Both the position numbers and the translations under genes were made by a program. From Actinomyces sp. ICM47 (GTDB taxonomy: Bacteria; Actinomycetota; Actinomycetes; Actinomycetales; Actinomycetaceae), in assembly GCF_000278725.1 (NCBI RefSeq), contig NZ_ALCA01000110.1, positions 3,073 through 67,072 on the forward strand: a stretch of 64,000 nt of DNA. The letters are read 5' to 3'. Shown here piece after piece: positions 21,118-31,449 of this stretch. The stretch's first letter is position 1; the number at the start of each line of letters is the position of its first letter. The notes under the pieces were generated by a model that searched no databases, was not told where the DNA came from, and worked only from the letters and a program-made list of their open reading frames with translations.

Positions 21118-23313
21118 TCAGCGCGCCTGGGAGGCGGGCACCAGCCACAAGGCACCCAGCGGCGGCACGCGCAGCTGAGCGGAGACCGGGCGACCGTTCC
21201 ACGGGGTGTCCTCCGCGATGATCGTGCCGACGTTGACCACGCCGGAGCCGCCGAACTCCTCGGCATCCGTGTTCAGGATCTCGACCCACTCGCCGCCGAA
21301 CGGCAGGCCCACGCGGTAGCCCTCGTGCGGGTTGCCAGCGAAGTTCGAGACGCACACGACGACCTCACGGTTGCCGTCGGAGTCAGTACCCTTACGCAGG
21401 TAGGAGATCAGGTTGTGATCGCCGTCTGAGGCGTCGATCCACTCGAAGCCCGTGTAGTCGTCGTCCCACATGGCGGGGGAGTTCGCGTAAATCTTGTTGA
21501 GGCGCTCCACCAGCGCAGCGACACCGGCGTGGCCCTCCTGGTCCAGCAGCCACCAGTCGAGGGAGTAGGACTCGTTCCACTCCTGCTCCTGGCCGATCTC
21601 CTGGCCCATGAAGAGGAGCTGCTTGCCGGGGTGACTCCACTGGTAGGCGTACAGGGAACGCAGACCAGCCAGACGCTGCCACTTGTCGCCGGGCATCTTC
21701 GAAATCAGCGAACCCTTACCGTGCACGACCTCGTCGTGCGACAGCGGGAGCACGTAGTTCTCGGAGAAGGCGTACACCAGAGAGAAGGTAAGCTCGCCGT
21801 GGTGCCAGCGGCGGTTGACCGGATCCTCACTGAGGTAGCGCAGAGTGTCGTTCATCCAGCCCATATTCCACTTCATGCCGTAGCCGAGGCCACCGCCGGA
21901 CGTCGGGGCAGTCACGCCGGGCCACGCCGTGGACTCCTCGGCGATCATGACGATGCCGGGGTGACGACGGTACGCGGTCGCGTTCGCTTCCTGGATGAAG
22001 TCGATGGCCTCCAGGTTCTCGCGGCCACCGTACTGGTTAGGACGCCACTGGCCGTCCTTGCGCGAGTAATCCAGGTACAGCATCGAGGCCACAGCGTCAA
22101 CACGCAGACCGTCAACGTGGAAGTCCTCGAGCCAGTACAGGGCGTTGGCAACCAGGAAGTTGCGCACCTCGCGGCGGCCGAAGTTGAAGACGTAGGTGCC
22201 CCAGTCGGGGTGCTCGCCGCGCAGCGGGTCCGGATCCTCGTATAGCGGGGTGCCATCGAAGCGCGCCAGGGCGAAGTCATCCTTCGGGAAGTGGGCGGGC
22301 ACCCAGTCCAGGATGACGCCGATGCCCGCGCGGTGGAAGGCATCCACCAGGTAACGGAAATCATCCGGCGTGCCGTAGCGTGAGGTGGGAGCGTAGTAGG
22401 AGGTCACCTGGTAGCCCCAGGAACCACCGAAAGGGTGCTCAGCCAGCGGCATGAACTCCACGTGCGTGAAACCCATCTGCTTGACGTAGGGGACCAGCTC
22501 GTCGGCCAGCTCGCGGTAGCCCAGGCCCTGACGCCACGAACCCGCGTGGACCTCGTAGATGGACATGGGGCCGGAGTGAGGGTTGCGGTCCTTGCGAGTA
22601 GACATCCACTCGTCGTCCGTCCACTCGTGGAAGTAGTCGGTGACGACCGAAGCCGTGGCCGGGGGAATCTCCGTGGCGCGAGCCAGCGGGTCGGCCTTCT
22701 GGAACCAGTTGCCGCCGGGACCCTGGATCTCGAACTTGTAGCGCATGCCGACGCCGACGCCGGGGACGAAAATCTCCCAGATGCCGGAGGAACCCAGCGA
22801 CCGCATGGAGGTAGCCACGCCGTCCCAGAAGTTGAACTCGCCGACGACGCGCACGGCGCGCGCGTTGGGGGCCCACACGGCGAAGGCGGTACCGGTGGTT
22901 TCGCCCAGCTCGTCAGTGTAGGTCTTCACATGGGCACCGAGGACGTGCCACAGATTCTCATGGCGGCCCTCAGAGATGAGGTAGGTGTCCATCTCGCCCA
23001 GGGTCGGCAGGTAACGGTAGGGGTCGTCGCGAACGGTGGTGTTGTCGCCGTAGGTGACGGACACGCGGTAAGGGGGAATCTCCTTGCCGGGCAGAACCGC
23101 GACCCAAATGCCGCCACGCTCATGGGTGGCAGCGTAAGCACCGGTCGGTGTGATGATGTCGACCGCGTCGGCCAGGCGAGCCATGGTGCGGACGGTGACA
23201 CCAGCCTCGCCCAGATGAGCGCCGAGCACAGAGTGCGGCGAATAGTAAGAGCCTGAGGCAACGGCGTCGAGAATGTCGTCATTGACCTGAATCGGCGTTA
23301 GTTCGCAGCTCAT
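21118..23313 (-). CDS. glgB: 1,4-alpha-glucan branching enzyme
   Basis: 731 residues, the usual length for a GH13 GlgB with N-terminal carbohydrate-binding domains. It forms alpha-1,6 branches in glycogen. [19 protein letters not shown] has the nucleophile aspartate, [12 protein letters not shown] the acid/base glutamate and [14 protein letters not shown] the transition-state aspartate. AAGGA lies before the ATG. It is downstream of glgE with a terminator between and a palindrome in its leader, so it probably has its own promoter (-10-like TAGACT/TATAAA near 23368-23378 on the minus strand). Confidence 0.97.
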   Translation of the reverse strand: MSCELTPIQVNDDILDAVASGSYYSPHSVLGAHLGEAGVTVRTMARLADAVDIITPTGAYAATHERGGIWVAVLPGKEIPPYRVSVTYGDNTTVRDDPYRYLPTLGEMDTYLISEGRHENLWHVLGAHVKTYTDELGETTGTAFAVWAPNARAVRVVGEFNFWDGVATSMRSLGSSGIWEIFVPGVGVGMRYKFEIQGPGGNWFQKADPLARATEIPPATASVVTDYFHEWTDDEWMSTRKDRNPHSGPMSIYEVHAGSWRQGLGYRELADELVPYVKQMGFTHVEFMPLAEHPFGGSWGYQVTSYYAPTSRYGTPDDFRYLVDAFHRAGIGVILDWVPAHFPKDDFALARFDGTPLYEDPDPLRGEHPDWGTYVFNFGRREVRNFLVANALYWLEDFHVDGLRVDAVASMLYLDYSRKDGQWRPNQYGGRENLEAIDFIQEANATAYRRHPGIVMIAEESTAWPGVTAPTSGGGLGYGMKWNMGWMNDTLRYLSEDPVNRRWHHGELTFSLVYAFSENYVLPLSHDEVVHGKGSLISKMPGDKWQRLAGLRSLYAYQWSHPGKQLLFMGQEIGQEQEWNESYSLDWWLLDQEGHAGVAALVERLNKIYANSPAMWDDDYTGFEWIDASDGDHNLISYLRKGTDSDGNREVVVCVSNFAGNPHEGYRVGLPFGGEWVEILNTDAEEFGGSGVVNVGTIIAEDTPWNGRPVSAQLRVPPLGALWLVPASQAR

Positions 23314-23336
23314 GGATTGTCCTTACTCCAGATGGT

Positions 23337-23354
23337 GTGAACTGCTCAGTTCAC
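23337..23354 (-). promoter_or_regulatory. Operator-like palindrome in the glgB leader
   Basis: GTGAACTGCTCAGTTCAC is an 18-bp perfect inverted repeat (8-bp arms, 2-nt centre) 24 bp before the glgB start and just downstream of a TATAAA -10-like box. It looks like a binding site for a dimeric regulator; it could also form a short RNA hairpin. Confidence 0.45.
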
Positions 23355-23434
23355 TGTCGTGTTTATAGTCTATCGTTTGCCCAGCAAAAATGGGAGCCGG
23401 GTCTCATTCAGGTGGTCGATTTTGACGGAGTGTG

Positions 23435-23470
23435 CCCGCTCGGTGTAGGTGGGTGGCCACACCGAGCGGG
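23435..23470 (-). terminator. Hairpin after glgE
   Basis: 12-bp stem CCCGCTCGGTGT/ACACCGAGCGGG with a 12-nt loop directly after the glgE stop. No long T run, but position and stability fit a terminator. Confidence 0.55.
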
Positions 23471-23480
23471 AGCAGCGACG

Positions 23481-25523
23481 TTAGGCCTGCGACCAGGGCG
23501 AGGAATGGGCGGGTTCGACCTTGAAGACGTGGCCAAGGCGCGTCACGGGGGACAGCTCCACCCAGTTAGACGAACCCCACACGTAGGAGTGCCCATCGAG
23601 TTCGTCGACGACGGTGATGTGGCCGCCCGGCGTGGCCAGGCCCATCTCCTCCAGGTCCAGGTAGACCGCACCGTCGACGCCCTCGTGCGGATCCAGCGAG
23701 ATCACGCAGATGACGGTATCCGGGTTGCCGTCTTCAGTGAACTTGCCGGGCACCTGACGCGAGAACGCGATGAGACGATCCGAGGAGGTCGGGTGGATAC
23801 GGATCTGGTGCAGCTGACGCAGCGCCGGGTGCTTGGCGCGCGCGGCGTTGAGCAGCGTAAACAAGCGAGAGATGCCGATCGGCTCGGCGTCCTCCCAGTG
23901 ACGCGGACGGTACTCGTACTTCTCGTTGTCGTTGGGTTCCTGGAAGGCACCACGCGGTACGTTTTCGACGAACTCGTAACCCGAGTAAATGCCCCACGTG
24001 GGCGCACCCAGCGCGGCGAGCATGGCGCGGATTGCGAAGATCGCAGTGCCGCCGTCCCACATCTGCGGGGTGAGGATATCGTGCGTGGTCGGCCAGAAAG
24101 CAGGGCGCATGAGGTGCGCGGTCTCCTGGGAGATCTGCACCAAGTACTCCTCGATCTCCTGCTTGTACGTCCTCCAGGCGAAGTAGGTGTAGGACTGGTC
24201 GAAGCCGATTGCGCCAAGGGTGCGCATCATGGCAGGGCGCGTGAAGGCCTCGGCCAGGAAGAGCGTGCCCGGGTACTGCGCCTTGATGTCGGCGAGCAGG
24301 CGCTCCCAGAAGGGGATCGGCTTCGTGTGCGGGTTGTCGACGCGGAAGATCGTCACGCCGTGGTTGATCCACAGTTCGATGACGTCACGCACCGCCTGGT
24401 AGATGCCCTCCGGGTCGTTGTCGAAGTTCAACGGATAGATGTCCTGATACTTCTTCGGGGGGTTCTCCGCGTACGCGATCGTGCCATCGGCGCGCGTCGT
24501 GAACCACTCGGGGTGCTCGGTGACCCACGGGTGGTCGGGGGAGCACTGGAGGGCTAGGTCGAGCGCCACCTCCATGCCCAGGCCTCGGGCGCGTTCGACG
24601 AAACGGTCGAAGTCATCGAAGGTACCCAGATCCGGGTGGATGGCGTCGTGCCCTCCCTCGGGCGCGCCGATCCCATAGGGGGAACCTGGGTCACCGGGGG
24701 CTGCGATCAGGGAGTTGTTCTTGCCCTTACGGAACGTCGTGCCAATCGGGTGGATCGGCGTCAGGTAGACAACGTCGAAGCCCATGTCGGCGATGCGTGG
24801 CAGGTCCTCGGCGGCATTCGCAAGCGTGCCGGACACCCAGGAGCCGTCGGGGTTCTGGTAGGCACCCGCCGAGCGCGGGAAAATCTCGTACCATGCGCCG
24901 GCGAGGGCCTTGGTGCGGGCCACGTCGAGCGGGTAGACGCGGGAGGAATCAAGCAGATCCCGCAGCGGGTGGTCGCGGAAGACCAGGCGGATGCGCGAGG
25001 AGATACCGGCGGACAGACGCTGCTGGGGGGAATGCGAGCTGTCGCGCAGGCGACGCGCGGCGTCATGCAGGGCCTCGATGTCAGCGTCCGACGGGGGACG
25101 CTGACTCGGGTTGTGGAAGGCGTTGCCGGCGGCAGCGCGTTCCATGAGGCGCGCGCCCTCCTCCAGCATCAGCTCGACGTCGACACCGGCGCCGACCTTG
25201 ACGGCTGCGTCGTGACGCCAGGTGGAGTAGGGGTCCGACCAGGAATCCACGCGGAACGACCACGCGCCGGGAGCGTCGGGGGCCACCCAGGCCTCGTAAC
25301 GGTCCAGGCCGGGGGCAATATCGACCATGCGGGTACGGGAGTATTCACCTCCGTCCGGGCGTAGAAGGACGGCCTCGGCGGCGAATGCGTCGTGTCCTTC
25401 GCGGAACACGGTCGCACGAATGGGGAAAGGTTCGCCTTCGGTCGCCTTAGCGGGAAGCGTTCCGTCCTCGATGACGGGGAACACTTCGATGATCGGGATA
25501 CGGGGCAACAGTTTCTCGCTCAC
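23481..25523 (-). CDS. glgE: Maltose-1-phosphate maltosyltransferase (GlgE)
   Basis: 680 residues, GH13_3 family. It extends alpha-1,4-glucan with maltose-1-phosphate. The N-terminal domain (IPIIEVFPVIEDGTLPAKA) is diagnostic, as are TIFRVDNPHTKPIPFWE (nucleophile aspartate) and LFLAEAFTRPAMM (acid/base glutamate). GTG start; a TAGGGT box ends 7 nt upstream on the minus strand and no ribosome site is seen, so it is probably leaderless. TreS, Pep2 and GlgA/GlgM, which would supply maltose-1-P, are not in the window. Confidence 0.96.
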   Translation of the reverse strand: MSEKLLPRIPIIEVFPVIEDGTLPAKATEGEPFPIRATVFREGHDAFAAEAVLLRPDGGEYSRTRMVDIAPGLDRYEAWVAPDAPGAWSFRVDSWSDPYSTWRHDAAVKVGAGVDVELMLEEGARLMERAAAGNAFHNPSQRPPSDADIEALHDAARRLRDSSHSPQQRLSAGISSRIRLVFRDHPLRDLLDSSRVYPLDVARTKALAGAWYEIFPRSAGAYQNPDGSWVSGTLANAAEDLPRIADMGFDVVYLTPIHPIGTTFRKGKNNSLIAAPGDPGSPYGIGAPEGGHDAIHPDLGTFDDFDRFVERARGLGMEVALDLALQCSPDHPWVTEHPEWFTTRADGTIAYAENPPKKYQDIYPLNFDNDPEGIYQAVRDVIELWINHGVTIFRVDNPHTKPIPFWERLLADIKAQYPGTLFLAEAFTRPAMMRTLGAIGFDQSYTYFAWRTYKQEIEEYLVQISQETAHLMRPAFWPTTHDILTPQMWDGGTAIFAIRAMLAALGAPTWGIYSGYEFVENVPRGAFQEPNDNEKYEYRPRHWEDAEPIGISRLFTLLNAARAKHPALRQLHQIRIHPTSSDRLIAFSRQVPGKFTEDGNPDTVICVISLDPHEGVDGAVYLDLEEMGLATPGGHITVVDELDGHSYVWGSSNWVELSPVTRLGHVFKVEPAHSSPWSQA

Positions 25524-25530
25524 ATGTCCA

Positions 25531-25536
25531 ACCCTA
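25531..25536 (-). promoter_or_regulatory. -10 element for leaderless glgE
   Basis: TAGGGT on the minus strand, ending 7 nt before the GTG at 25523; matches the leaderless pattern seen elsewhere in the window. Confidence 0.4.
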
Positions 25537-25643
25537 ACCTATGGACTGACCTGCGGATAGGCGAAGATCACACCCCGGGATGTGACCGATCTCCTAGGTG
25601 TGTTGTGCGTGCTCAGAGTGTCGTGCGAGTCGCCAATAAATCA

Positions 25644-25674
25644 GGGCGGCACCCGAGTGATTCGGATGCCGCCC
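25644..25674 (-). terminator. Terminator after the 85-residue membrane protein gene
   Basis: On the minus strand an 8-bp GGGCGGCA/TGCCGCCC stem with an inner CCGA/TCGG helix is followed by CTGATTTATT. It lies between the small gene and glgE. Confidence 0.6.
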
Positions 25675-25704
25675 CCACAAGGACGCTTGCCGTGCGCCTC
25701 GACG

Positions 25705-25962
25705 TTACATGCTCGAGTCCGGGAGCGACGCCATGATCGCTGCGCCGAAGAGAACGAAGAAAAGAACCGCCACGAGTCCGCAGATGATCTGCCAGATGAG
25801 TGCGGCGCGCGCGAAGTTCCGCTTGGCGGGGGAGCCGCCGGAGCCGAGCGCAAGCACCAGCAGGTAGACGAAGCCGACCAGAGGAAGACCCATCAGGAAG
25901 AGGGTGAGCATCCAGCCGCCGACGGAATCGTCGGGGTGCTCAGGGAACTGGTTGTATGCCAT
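25705..25962 (-). CDS. Small two-helix membrane protein
   Basis: 85 residues with two hydrophobic segments (about 18-40, MLTLFLMGLPLVGFVYLLVL; and about 53-76). A perfect ribosome site (TTAGGAGGCACC) precedes the ATG. Similar short proteins with an N-terminal polar stretch followed by GGWMLTLFLMGLPLVG are common as hypothetical proteins in actinomycetes. Stands alone, 30 bp downstream of trpS and followed by its own terminator. Function unknown. Confidence 0.7.
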   Translation of the reverse strand: MAYNQFPEHPDDSVGGWMLTLFLMGLPLVGFVYLLVLALGSGGSPAKRNFARAALIWQIICGLVAVLFFVLFGAAIMASLPDSSM

Positions 25963-25992
25963 GGTGCCTCCTAAGGAGAGTTGTGCGTGGGA

Positions 25993-27093
25993 TTAATAGT
26001 TCATCTGCATCGCGGTGCGGACCTCAGACAGGGTTTGATCAGCCTGTTCGTTGGCGCGCTCGTTGCCGGCGTGCAGGATGGACAGCAGATAGTCCTCGTT
26101 TGCGATGAGCTCGGCGCGGCGCTCGCGCAGGGGAGCAAGCATCTCGTTGAGGGACTCGGTGACGAGGGCCTTCAGGGTGCCCGCGCCCGCGTCGCCGATA
26201 CGGTCCGCGATCACTTCGGGCGCATCGCCCGTAGCCAGAGATGCGAGCATGAGGAGATTGGAGACCTCGGGGCGGCCAGCGGGATCGAAGGTGATACGGC
26301 GCTCGGCGTCCGTCTTTGCCTTCTTCAGGATCTTCGCGGTCTCGTCGGCGGTCATGCGCAGCTCGATGGTGTTGCCGCGCGACTTCGACATCTTCTGGCC
26401 GTCCGTGCCCAGCAGCAGCGGGACCTCGGACAGGAGGGCCTCCGGGCGTGGGAACACGGGACGCTCGGGAGTGGCGCGGCCGTAACGCTTGTCGAAGCGC
26501 TGGGCGATGAGGCGAGCCTGCTCCAGGTGGGGGAGCTGGTCCTGGCCCACGGGCACAATGTTGGCCTTGCAGAACAGGATGTCGGCGGCCTGGTGGACCG
26601 GGTAGGTGAGCATGAGGCCCGTCATCGCGCGGCCCTCGGTGGCCTCCAGCTCGGCCTTCACGGTCGGGTTGCGGTGCAACTCCGACTCGGTGACGAGCGA
26701 GAGGAAGGGCAGCATCAGCTGATTGAGGGCCGGGACTGCCGAGTGGTTGAAGATCGTGGAGCGCTCCGGATCGATACCCGCGGCCAGGTAGTCAGCGACG
26801 AGGCCGAGGACGCGTTCGCGGATCGGCCCCACGCCGTCGCGGTCGGTGATCACCTGGTAGTCGGCGACCAGAACCCATGTCTCCACCCCGCGATTCTGCA
26901 GCAACACGCGGTTGCGCAGGGTGCCGAAGTAGTGGCCCAGGTGCAGGTGGCCGGTCGGACGGTCACCCGTGAGGATGCGGAAACGCGAAGGATCCTGGTC
27001 GATCGCCAGATCGATCTCGGCGCTGCGGGCCTTCGAGCGGGCCAGCGAGGCATCAGAGGTTGCGGTTTCCAGGGCATCTTCACTGCGAGTCAT
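25993..27093 (-). CDS. trpS: Tryptophanyl-tRNA synthetase
   Basis: 366 residues, class Ic. HLGHYFG is the HIGH-type motif following the TGDRPTGHLH segment, and KMSKSRGNTI is the KMSKS loop. The start ATG at 27093 lies exactly 6 nt after a TAGGAT box with no ribosome site, indicating a leaderless transcript. The N-terminus (about 35 residues before RILTGDRPTG) is slightly longer than in many bacterial enzymes. Confidence 0.96.
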   Translation of the reverse strand: MTRSEDALETATSDASLARSKARSAEIDLAIDQDPSRFRILTGDRPTGHLHLGHYFGTLRNRVLLQNRGVETWVLVADYQVITDRDGVGPIRERVLGLVADYLAAGIDPERSTIFNHSAVPALNQLMLPFLSLVTESELHRNPTVKAELEATEGRAMTGLMLTYPVHQAADILFCKANIVPVGQDQLPHLEQARLIAQRFDKRYGRATPERPVFPRPEALLSEVPLLLGTDGQKMSKSRGNTIELRMTADETAKILKKAKTDAERRITFDPAGRPEVSNLLMLASLATGDAPEVIADRIGDAGAGTLKALVTESLNEMLAPLRERRAELIANEDYLLSILHAGNERANEQADQTLSEVRTAMQMNY

Positions 27094-27099
27094 GCGTTG

Positions 27100-27105
27100 A
27101 TCCTA
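27100..27105 (-). promoter_or_regulatory. -10 element for leaderless trpS
   Basis: TAGGAT on the minus strand, 6 nt before the start codon. Confidence 0.45.
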
Positions 27106-27140
27106 ACGAGTGGAAGGGGGGAAAGAAAAGTCGGGGCGCG

Positions 27141-29429
27141 TCAGTGTTCGGGCTGAAACGCGATGTCGGAGAGCAGGATTGTCACGGACAGAGCCTCAAT
27201 CGTCAGCGTGGTACGAGGCATGACATGCTCGACTTCGATGGAGAGTTCATTCGGGTCGAGCGAGGAACTGACGCCGCCGTCCGCGGGGGTTTCCCACACG
27301 GTGGAGTAGGCGATCAGCCAGTCCAGGTCGTGGCCCTCGGGCAGTGTTACTTGCGCGTCGTCGAGGTTCGCGTTGATGATGATGAGAGCGTCGCGGTCGC
27401 CCCATTTGACGCCCGAGCGCAGCATCTGGAACGTGCGGTGGCGCGAATCCGTCCAGCCGTAATCCGGCATGCGGGTGCCCTGGGCGGTGTACCACGACAG
27501 GTCGGGGAGCGAGTCGCCGCCGTAGGGGTGGCCGGTCGCGAAGCTGTCGGGGCGCAGTACCGGGTGCGCCTTACGCAGGGCGATCAGCCAGGAGACGGCG
27601 TCGATCTGCGCTTGTTGTCCTTCGGCCAGATCCCAGTCGACCCACGAGATCGGGCTGTCTTGGCAGTAGGCGTTGTTGTTACCGTTTTGGGTGCGCCCGA
27701 ACTCGTCGCCGCCCGTGAGCATCGGCGTGCCTGAGGAGACGAACATGGTCGCCAGGATGTTGCGCTGCGAGCGGGCGCGCAGGCGCGCGATCGGCATGTT
27801 GGCGAGGATCGCGTAGGGGGTGGCGGCGTCCGGGTGGGTCGCGCCCGACGCGAGTGTTCCTTCGAGGCCGTGGTTCCACGAGCGGTTGTCATCGGAGCCG
27901 TCGCGGTTGTTCTCGAGATTGTCCTTGTTGTGCTTGCGGTCGTAGGCCGTCAGGTCGGCCAGCGTGAAGCCGTCGTGAGCGGTCACGAAGTTGATCGACG
28001 CGCGAGGTCCGCGCAGCCGACCGAGGCCGTGCTCGAAGACGTCCTGGGAGCCGGACAGGCGGGTTGCCAGGTCGTTGGGGCCCGAGACGATGTGGCCCGA
28101 GGCCTGGGCGCGCACGTCCGCGAGCCAGAAGTTACGCAGGGCACCGCGGTAGTGGTCGTTCCACTCGGAGAAGGGCACCGGGAAGTTGCCGGTCTGCCAG
28201 CCGCCGGGACCCACATCCCACGGCTCGGCGATGAGCTTCGTGTGGGTGAGGATATCGTCCGTCGCCATCGCGATGAGGAGCGGGTGCATCGGGCTAAAGC
28301 CGGTGGAGAACCGGCCCAGCGTGGCGGCCAGGTCGAAACGGAACCCGTCCACGCCCATGTCGCGCACCCAGTAGCGCAGGGAGTCCAGGACCATCTGGAT
28401 GGTCTTGGGGCGGTCCATGTTCATCGTGTTGCCGGTGCCGGTCACGTCGATGGTCTGGATGGGGCGCGAGGTCGTATGGCGGTAGTACATGTCGGAGTCC
28501 AGGCCGCGCCACGACAGCGACGGGCCGGCGTCTCCGCCCTCGCACGTGTGGTTGTAGACGACGTCGAGGATGACCTCGATGCCCGCCTGATGCAGCAGGG
28601 AGACCATGCCGCGGAACTCGTCGACGACTGCCTGGGCACCGCGGGCACGCGATTCGGCGGTCGCGTAGGAGGGCTCGGGGGCGAAGAAGGAGAGCGTCGA
28701 GTACCCCCAGTAGTTCGTGAGGCCTCGTTCGGTGAGGAAGGGTTCGTCGCACTTGGCGTGGATCGGCAGCAGCTCAACGGCGGTGATACCCAGGTCCTTC
28801 AGGTAGGACACGGAGGCGGGGTGAGCGAGACCAGCGTAAGTTCCGCGTAGGGGCTGGGGCACTCCTGGCATGTTCTTCGTGAAGCCCTTGACGTGGATCT
28901 CGTAGATTACCGTGTTTTCCCAGGGCGTACGGGGCTGAGGGATGATCGGGAAAGAGGATTCGACCACGACCGAGCGCGGCATGTGCGGCGCGGAGTCGAG
29001 GGGAGAGCGGCGCATCGGGTACTCCGACGGGTACAGCTCATCGTCCACGCAGTGCGCGTACACCGCCGGCTTCAGGTCCACGACGCCGTCCACGCCTCGA
29101 CCGTAGGGGTCCAGCAGGAGCTTATGGGAGTTGAAGAACTTTCCGCCGTCCGGGTCCCACGTACCGTGTGCACGGAAGCCATAGCGCGTGCCCACGCCGT
29201 ATCCGCGGATGTGGCCGTGCCAGATGCCCGTCTTCGGACCCAGGAGGGCGAAGCGTGTCTCCGCCCCAGCCTCGTCAAAGATGCACATATCCACGGAGGA
29301 AGCACCGCGCGCGATCACCGCGACGTCGAGGCCGTCACCCGACGGGTGAACGCCCAAGCGCGTGGGCAGCGGGTTAGGTTCAGTGACGCGCCTTGTGGGA
29401 GCGTGGGACGAGCCGGATCGCTCGGACAT
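27141..29429 (-). CDS. glgX: Glycogen debranching enzyme GlgX
   Basis: 762 residues, GH13_11 isoamylase-type. It hydrolyses alpha-1,6 branches of phosphorylase-limit glycogen. N-terminal CBM48-like domain ([18 protein letters not shown]), nucleophile in [14 protein letters not shown], acid/base in [15 protein letters not shown], and [17 protein letters not shown] with GGAAGAGG upstream. With GlgE and GlgB nearby it makes a glycogen locus interrupted by trpS. It is divergent from etfB; the 237-bp gap holds an AACGGCT/AGCCGTT inverted repeat at 29452-29470. Confidence 0.95.
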   Translation of the reverse strand: MSERSGSSHAPTRRVTEPNPLPTRLGVHPSGDGLDVAVIARGASSVDMCIFDEAGAETRFALLGPKTGIWHGHIRGYGVGTRYGFRAHGTWDPDGGKFFNSHKLLLDPYGRGVDGVVDLKPAVYAHCVDDELYPSEYPMRRSPLDSAPHMPRSVVVESSFPIIPQPRTPWENTVIYEIHVKGFTKNMPGVPQPLRGTYAGLAHPASVSYLKDLGITAVELLPIHAKCDEPFLTERGLTNYWGYSTLSFFAPEPSYATAESRARGAQAVVDEFRGMVSLLHQAGIEVILDVVYNHTCEGGDAGPSLSWRGLDSDMYYRHTTSRPIQTIDVTGTGNTMNMDRPKTIQMVLDSLRYWVRDMGVDGFRFDLAATLGRFSTGFSPMHPLLIAMATDDILTHTKLIAEPWDVGPGGWQTGNFPVPFSEWNDHYRGALRNFWLADVRAQASGHIVSGPNDLATRLSGSQDVFEHGLGRLRGPRASINFVTAHDGFTLADLTAYDRKHNKDNLENNRDGSDDNRSWNHGLEGTLASGATHPDAATPYAILANMPIARLRARSQRNILATMFVSSGTPMLTGGDEFGRTQNGNNNAYCQDSPISWVDWDLAEGQQAQIDAVSWLIALRKAHPVLRPDSFATGHPYGGDSLPDLSWYTAQGTRMPDYGWTDSRHRTFQMLRSGVKWGDRDALIIINANLDDAQVTLPEGHDLDWLIAYSTVWETPADGGVSSSLDPNELSIEVEHVMPRTTLTIEALSVTILLSDIAFQPEH

Positions 29430-29591
29430 ACAATTGTGCCTCTTCCTGGTGAACGGCTGGTCAAGCCGTTACGTCGTGGATATAGCCTCCTCCTATCATA
29501 CGGGACCACTCACATGCCGGTCGGATTGATGGGAAGAAAGGCCTATGACGAGGCGCACGCGCGACTGAGGTCCACCTACTCCGGGTGAGAG

Positions 29592-29658
29592 GCGCGGACT
29601 GTGGCATGCGCCGGTGAGGTGACCCTCATATGGGCGGGGGGCGCGGAATGTGGCACGC
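29592..29658 (+). repeat. Two 18-bp imperfect direct repeats before etfB
   Basis: GCGCGGACTGTGGCATGC at 29592-29609 and GCGCGGAATGTGGCACGC at 29641-29658 share 16 of 18 bases. The second ends 8 bp before the etfB ATG. They could be regulator sites. I see no good Shine-Dalgarno for etfB. Confidence 0.4.
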
Positions 29659-29666
29659 TAGAAGGC

Positions 29667-30470
29667 ATGAGAATTGTCGTGTGTGTGAAGCATGTCCCGG
29701 ACATGCAGTCCGAACGCCGTTTTGAGGGCGGCCGCCTGGTGCGCGGTGAGGACGATGTGCTCAACGAGCTGGACGAAAACGCCATCGAGGCCGCCGTGCA
29801 GCTGAAGGAAGCAGAAGAGGACGCGGGCCGCGAGGCCGAGGTCGTTGCCCTGACCATGGGGCCTGAGGACGCCGAAGACGCGCTCATGCGCGCCCTGCAG
29901 ATGGGTGCTGACCGTGCCTACATCGTTTCCGACGAGTTCCTCGAGGGTTCCGACGTCATCACGACGGCGTCCGTGCTCTCCATCGCCATCGCGAAGATCG
30001 CTGACGAGTGCGGCCCCGTCGACCTGGTCATCACCGGCATGGCCTCGCTGGACGCAATGACCTCCATGCTGCCCGGTGCCCTGGCCGCCAAGGCCCACAT
30101 GCCGCTGCTGGGCCTGGCCCGCTCGATGAGCGTCGAAGACGGCACCGTGACGATTGAGCGCTCCGTCGACGGTTTCACCGAGACGCTGCGCGCGGCCCTG
30201 CCAGCCGTGGTCTCCGTGACCGACCAGATCAACGAGCCGCGCTACCCGGCCTTCGCCGCGATGAAGGCGGCCCGCAAGAAGCCCTTGGACCAGTGGGGTA
30301 TTGACGACCTCGTCGAGGTTCCCGGCGGGCAGGACCTGGTCCTGCGCCGCGCGCTCACCTCCGTGACCTTCAGCGAGGAGAACGTGCGCGACGGCTCCGG
30401 CACGATCATTCAGGACGCTGGCGAGGGCGGTCGCGCGCTGGCTGACTACATTCTTTCGGTGGTGAAGTGA
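29667..30470 (+). CDS. etfB: Electron transfer flavoprotein subunit beta
   Basis: 267 residues. Starts MRIVVCVKHVPDMQSER, the classical EtfB N-terminus, with VVALTMGPEDAEDALMRALQMGADRAYIV and PALPAVVSVTDQINEPRYP. EtfAB is the soluble FAD/AMP heterodimer carrying electrons from acyl-CoA or other dehydrogenases to a quinone oxidoreductase. Start at 29667; the upstream in-frame extension has no support. No Shine-Dalgarno at a good distance. etfA follows after one base. Confidence 0.94.
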   Translation: MRIVVCVKHVPDMQSERRFEGGRLVRGEDDVLNELDENAIEAAVQLKEAEEDAGREAEVVALTMGPEDAEDALMRALQMGADRAYIVSDEFLEGSDVITTASVLSIAIAKIADECGPVDLVITGMASLDAMTSMLPGALAAKAHMPLLGLARSMSVEDGTVTIERSVDGFTETLRAALPAVVSVTDQINEPRYPAFAAMKAARKKPLDQWGIDDLVEVPGGQDLVLRRALTSVTFSEENVRDGSGTIIQDAGEGGRALADYILSVVK

Positions 30471-30471
30471 T

Positions 30472-31449
30472 ATGACGCAGCAGATGCATTCCCCGATCCT
30501 CGTCCTGGCCGACCAGGCCGGGTCCCGCCTGACGTCCCTGGCGCGCCAGGCGGTGACGCTCGCGGCGTCGCTGACCTCCGGCGACGTGGTCGCGCTGTCT
30601 GTCGCCTCCGTCCCCGACACGGCTGCCCTGGCAGAGCTGGGTGCCACCCGCGTCCTGCACGCCGACCTGGGTGCTGCGGGTCACTCCTCTGTTGTCGCCT
30701 CCGACGCGGTCATCGCCGCTCTGGGCACCGACTCCTACGGCCTGGTGCTGGTGTCCTCGGACTACCGCGGTCGTGAGATCGCTGGCCGCGTCGCCGCCCT
30801 CACCGAGGCTGGCGTCGTCTCCGGTGCCTCCTCCGTGTCTTTCGACGGTGGCGTCCTCCAGGTTGGCAAGACCGCCCTGGGTGGTTCCTGGTCGATGGGC
30901 ATCGTCCTCGAGGGACAGACCCCCATCGTGGGTATCTCCTCGGGCATTATCGACGAGGCGCCGGTGGCCTCGCCCGCATCCCTGATCCCCGAGCCTCTCG
31001 CCGTTGAGCTGAGCACCGAGGCGTCCGTGATTGAGGTTGTCTCCAGCGTGGCCGACGAGGAGGAAGGCGTGTCCCTGGCCGATGCCTCCACCGTCGTGTG
31101 CGGTGGCCGCGGCGTGGACGGCGACTTCGAGCTGGTTCGTTCCCTCGCCGACGCCCTGGGTGGGGCCGTGGGCGCGACCCGTGTTGCCTGTGACGAGGGC
31201 TGGGCTCCGCGAGCTGAGCAGATCGGGCAGACGGGCCTGACCGTCACGCCGAATCTCTACATCGGCCTGGGCGTTTCCGGTGCCATTCACCACACGGTCG
31301 GTATGCAGTCGGCCGCCCACATCGTCGCCGTGTGCGATGACCCGGATGCCCCGATCTTCGAGATCGCGGACTTTGGCGTGGTCGGCGACGTGACCGAGGT
31401 GGTCCCGGCTGCCTTGGCAATCATCGAGGAGGCGCGCGCCCAGGCGTGA
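30472..31449 (+). CDS. etfA: Electron transfer flavoprotein subunit alpha
   Basis: 325 residues. The C-terminal FAD-binding domain is clear: GRGVDGDFELVRSLADALGGAVGATR, then GQTGLTVTPNLYIGLGVSGAIHH and the terminal VGDVTEVVPALAIIEEA. The N-terminal half (PILVLADQAGSRLTSLARQAVTLA) is shorter and more variable. The last 4 nt overlap the cysteine desulfurase gene. No ETF dehydrogenase or acyl-CoA dehydrogenase is in the window. Confidence 0.94.
   Translation: MTQQMHSPILVLADQAGSRLTSLARQAVTLAASLTSGDVVALSVASVPDTAALAELGATRVLHADLGAAGHSSVVASDAVIAALGTDSYGLVLVSSDYRGREIAGRVAALTEAGVVSGASSVSFDGGVLQVGKTALGGSWSMGIVLEGQTPIVGISSGIIDEAPVASPASLIPEPLAVELSTEASVIEVVSSVADEEEGVSLADASTVVCGGRGVDGDFELVRSLADALGGAVGATRVACDEGWAPRAEQIGQTGLTVTPNLYIGLGVSGAIHHTVGMQSAAHIVAVCDDPDAPIFEIADFGVVGDVTEVVPAALAIIEEARAQA

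Noticed and set aside
24636..25364. 242-codon plus-strand frame opposite glgE
   Set aside because: Antisense shadow of a gene with all GlgE motifs.
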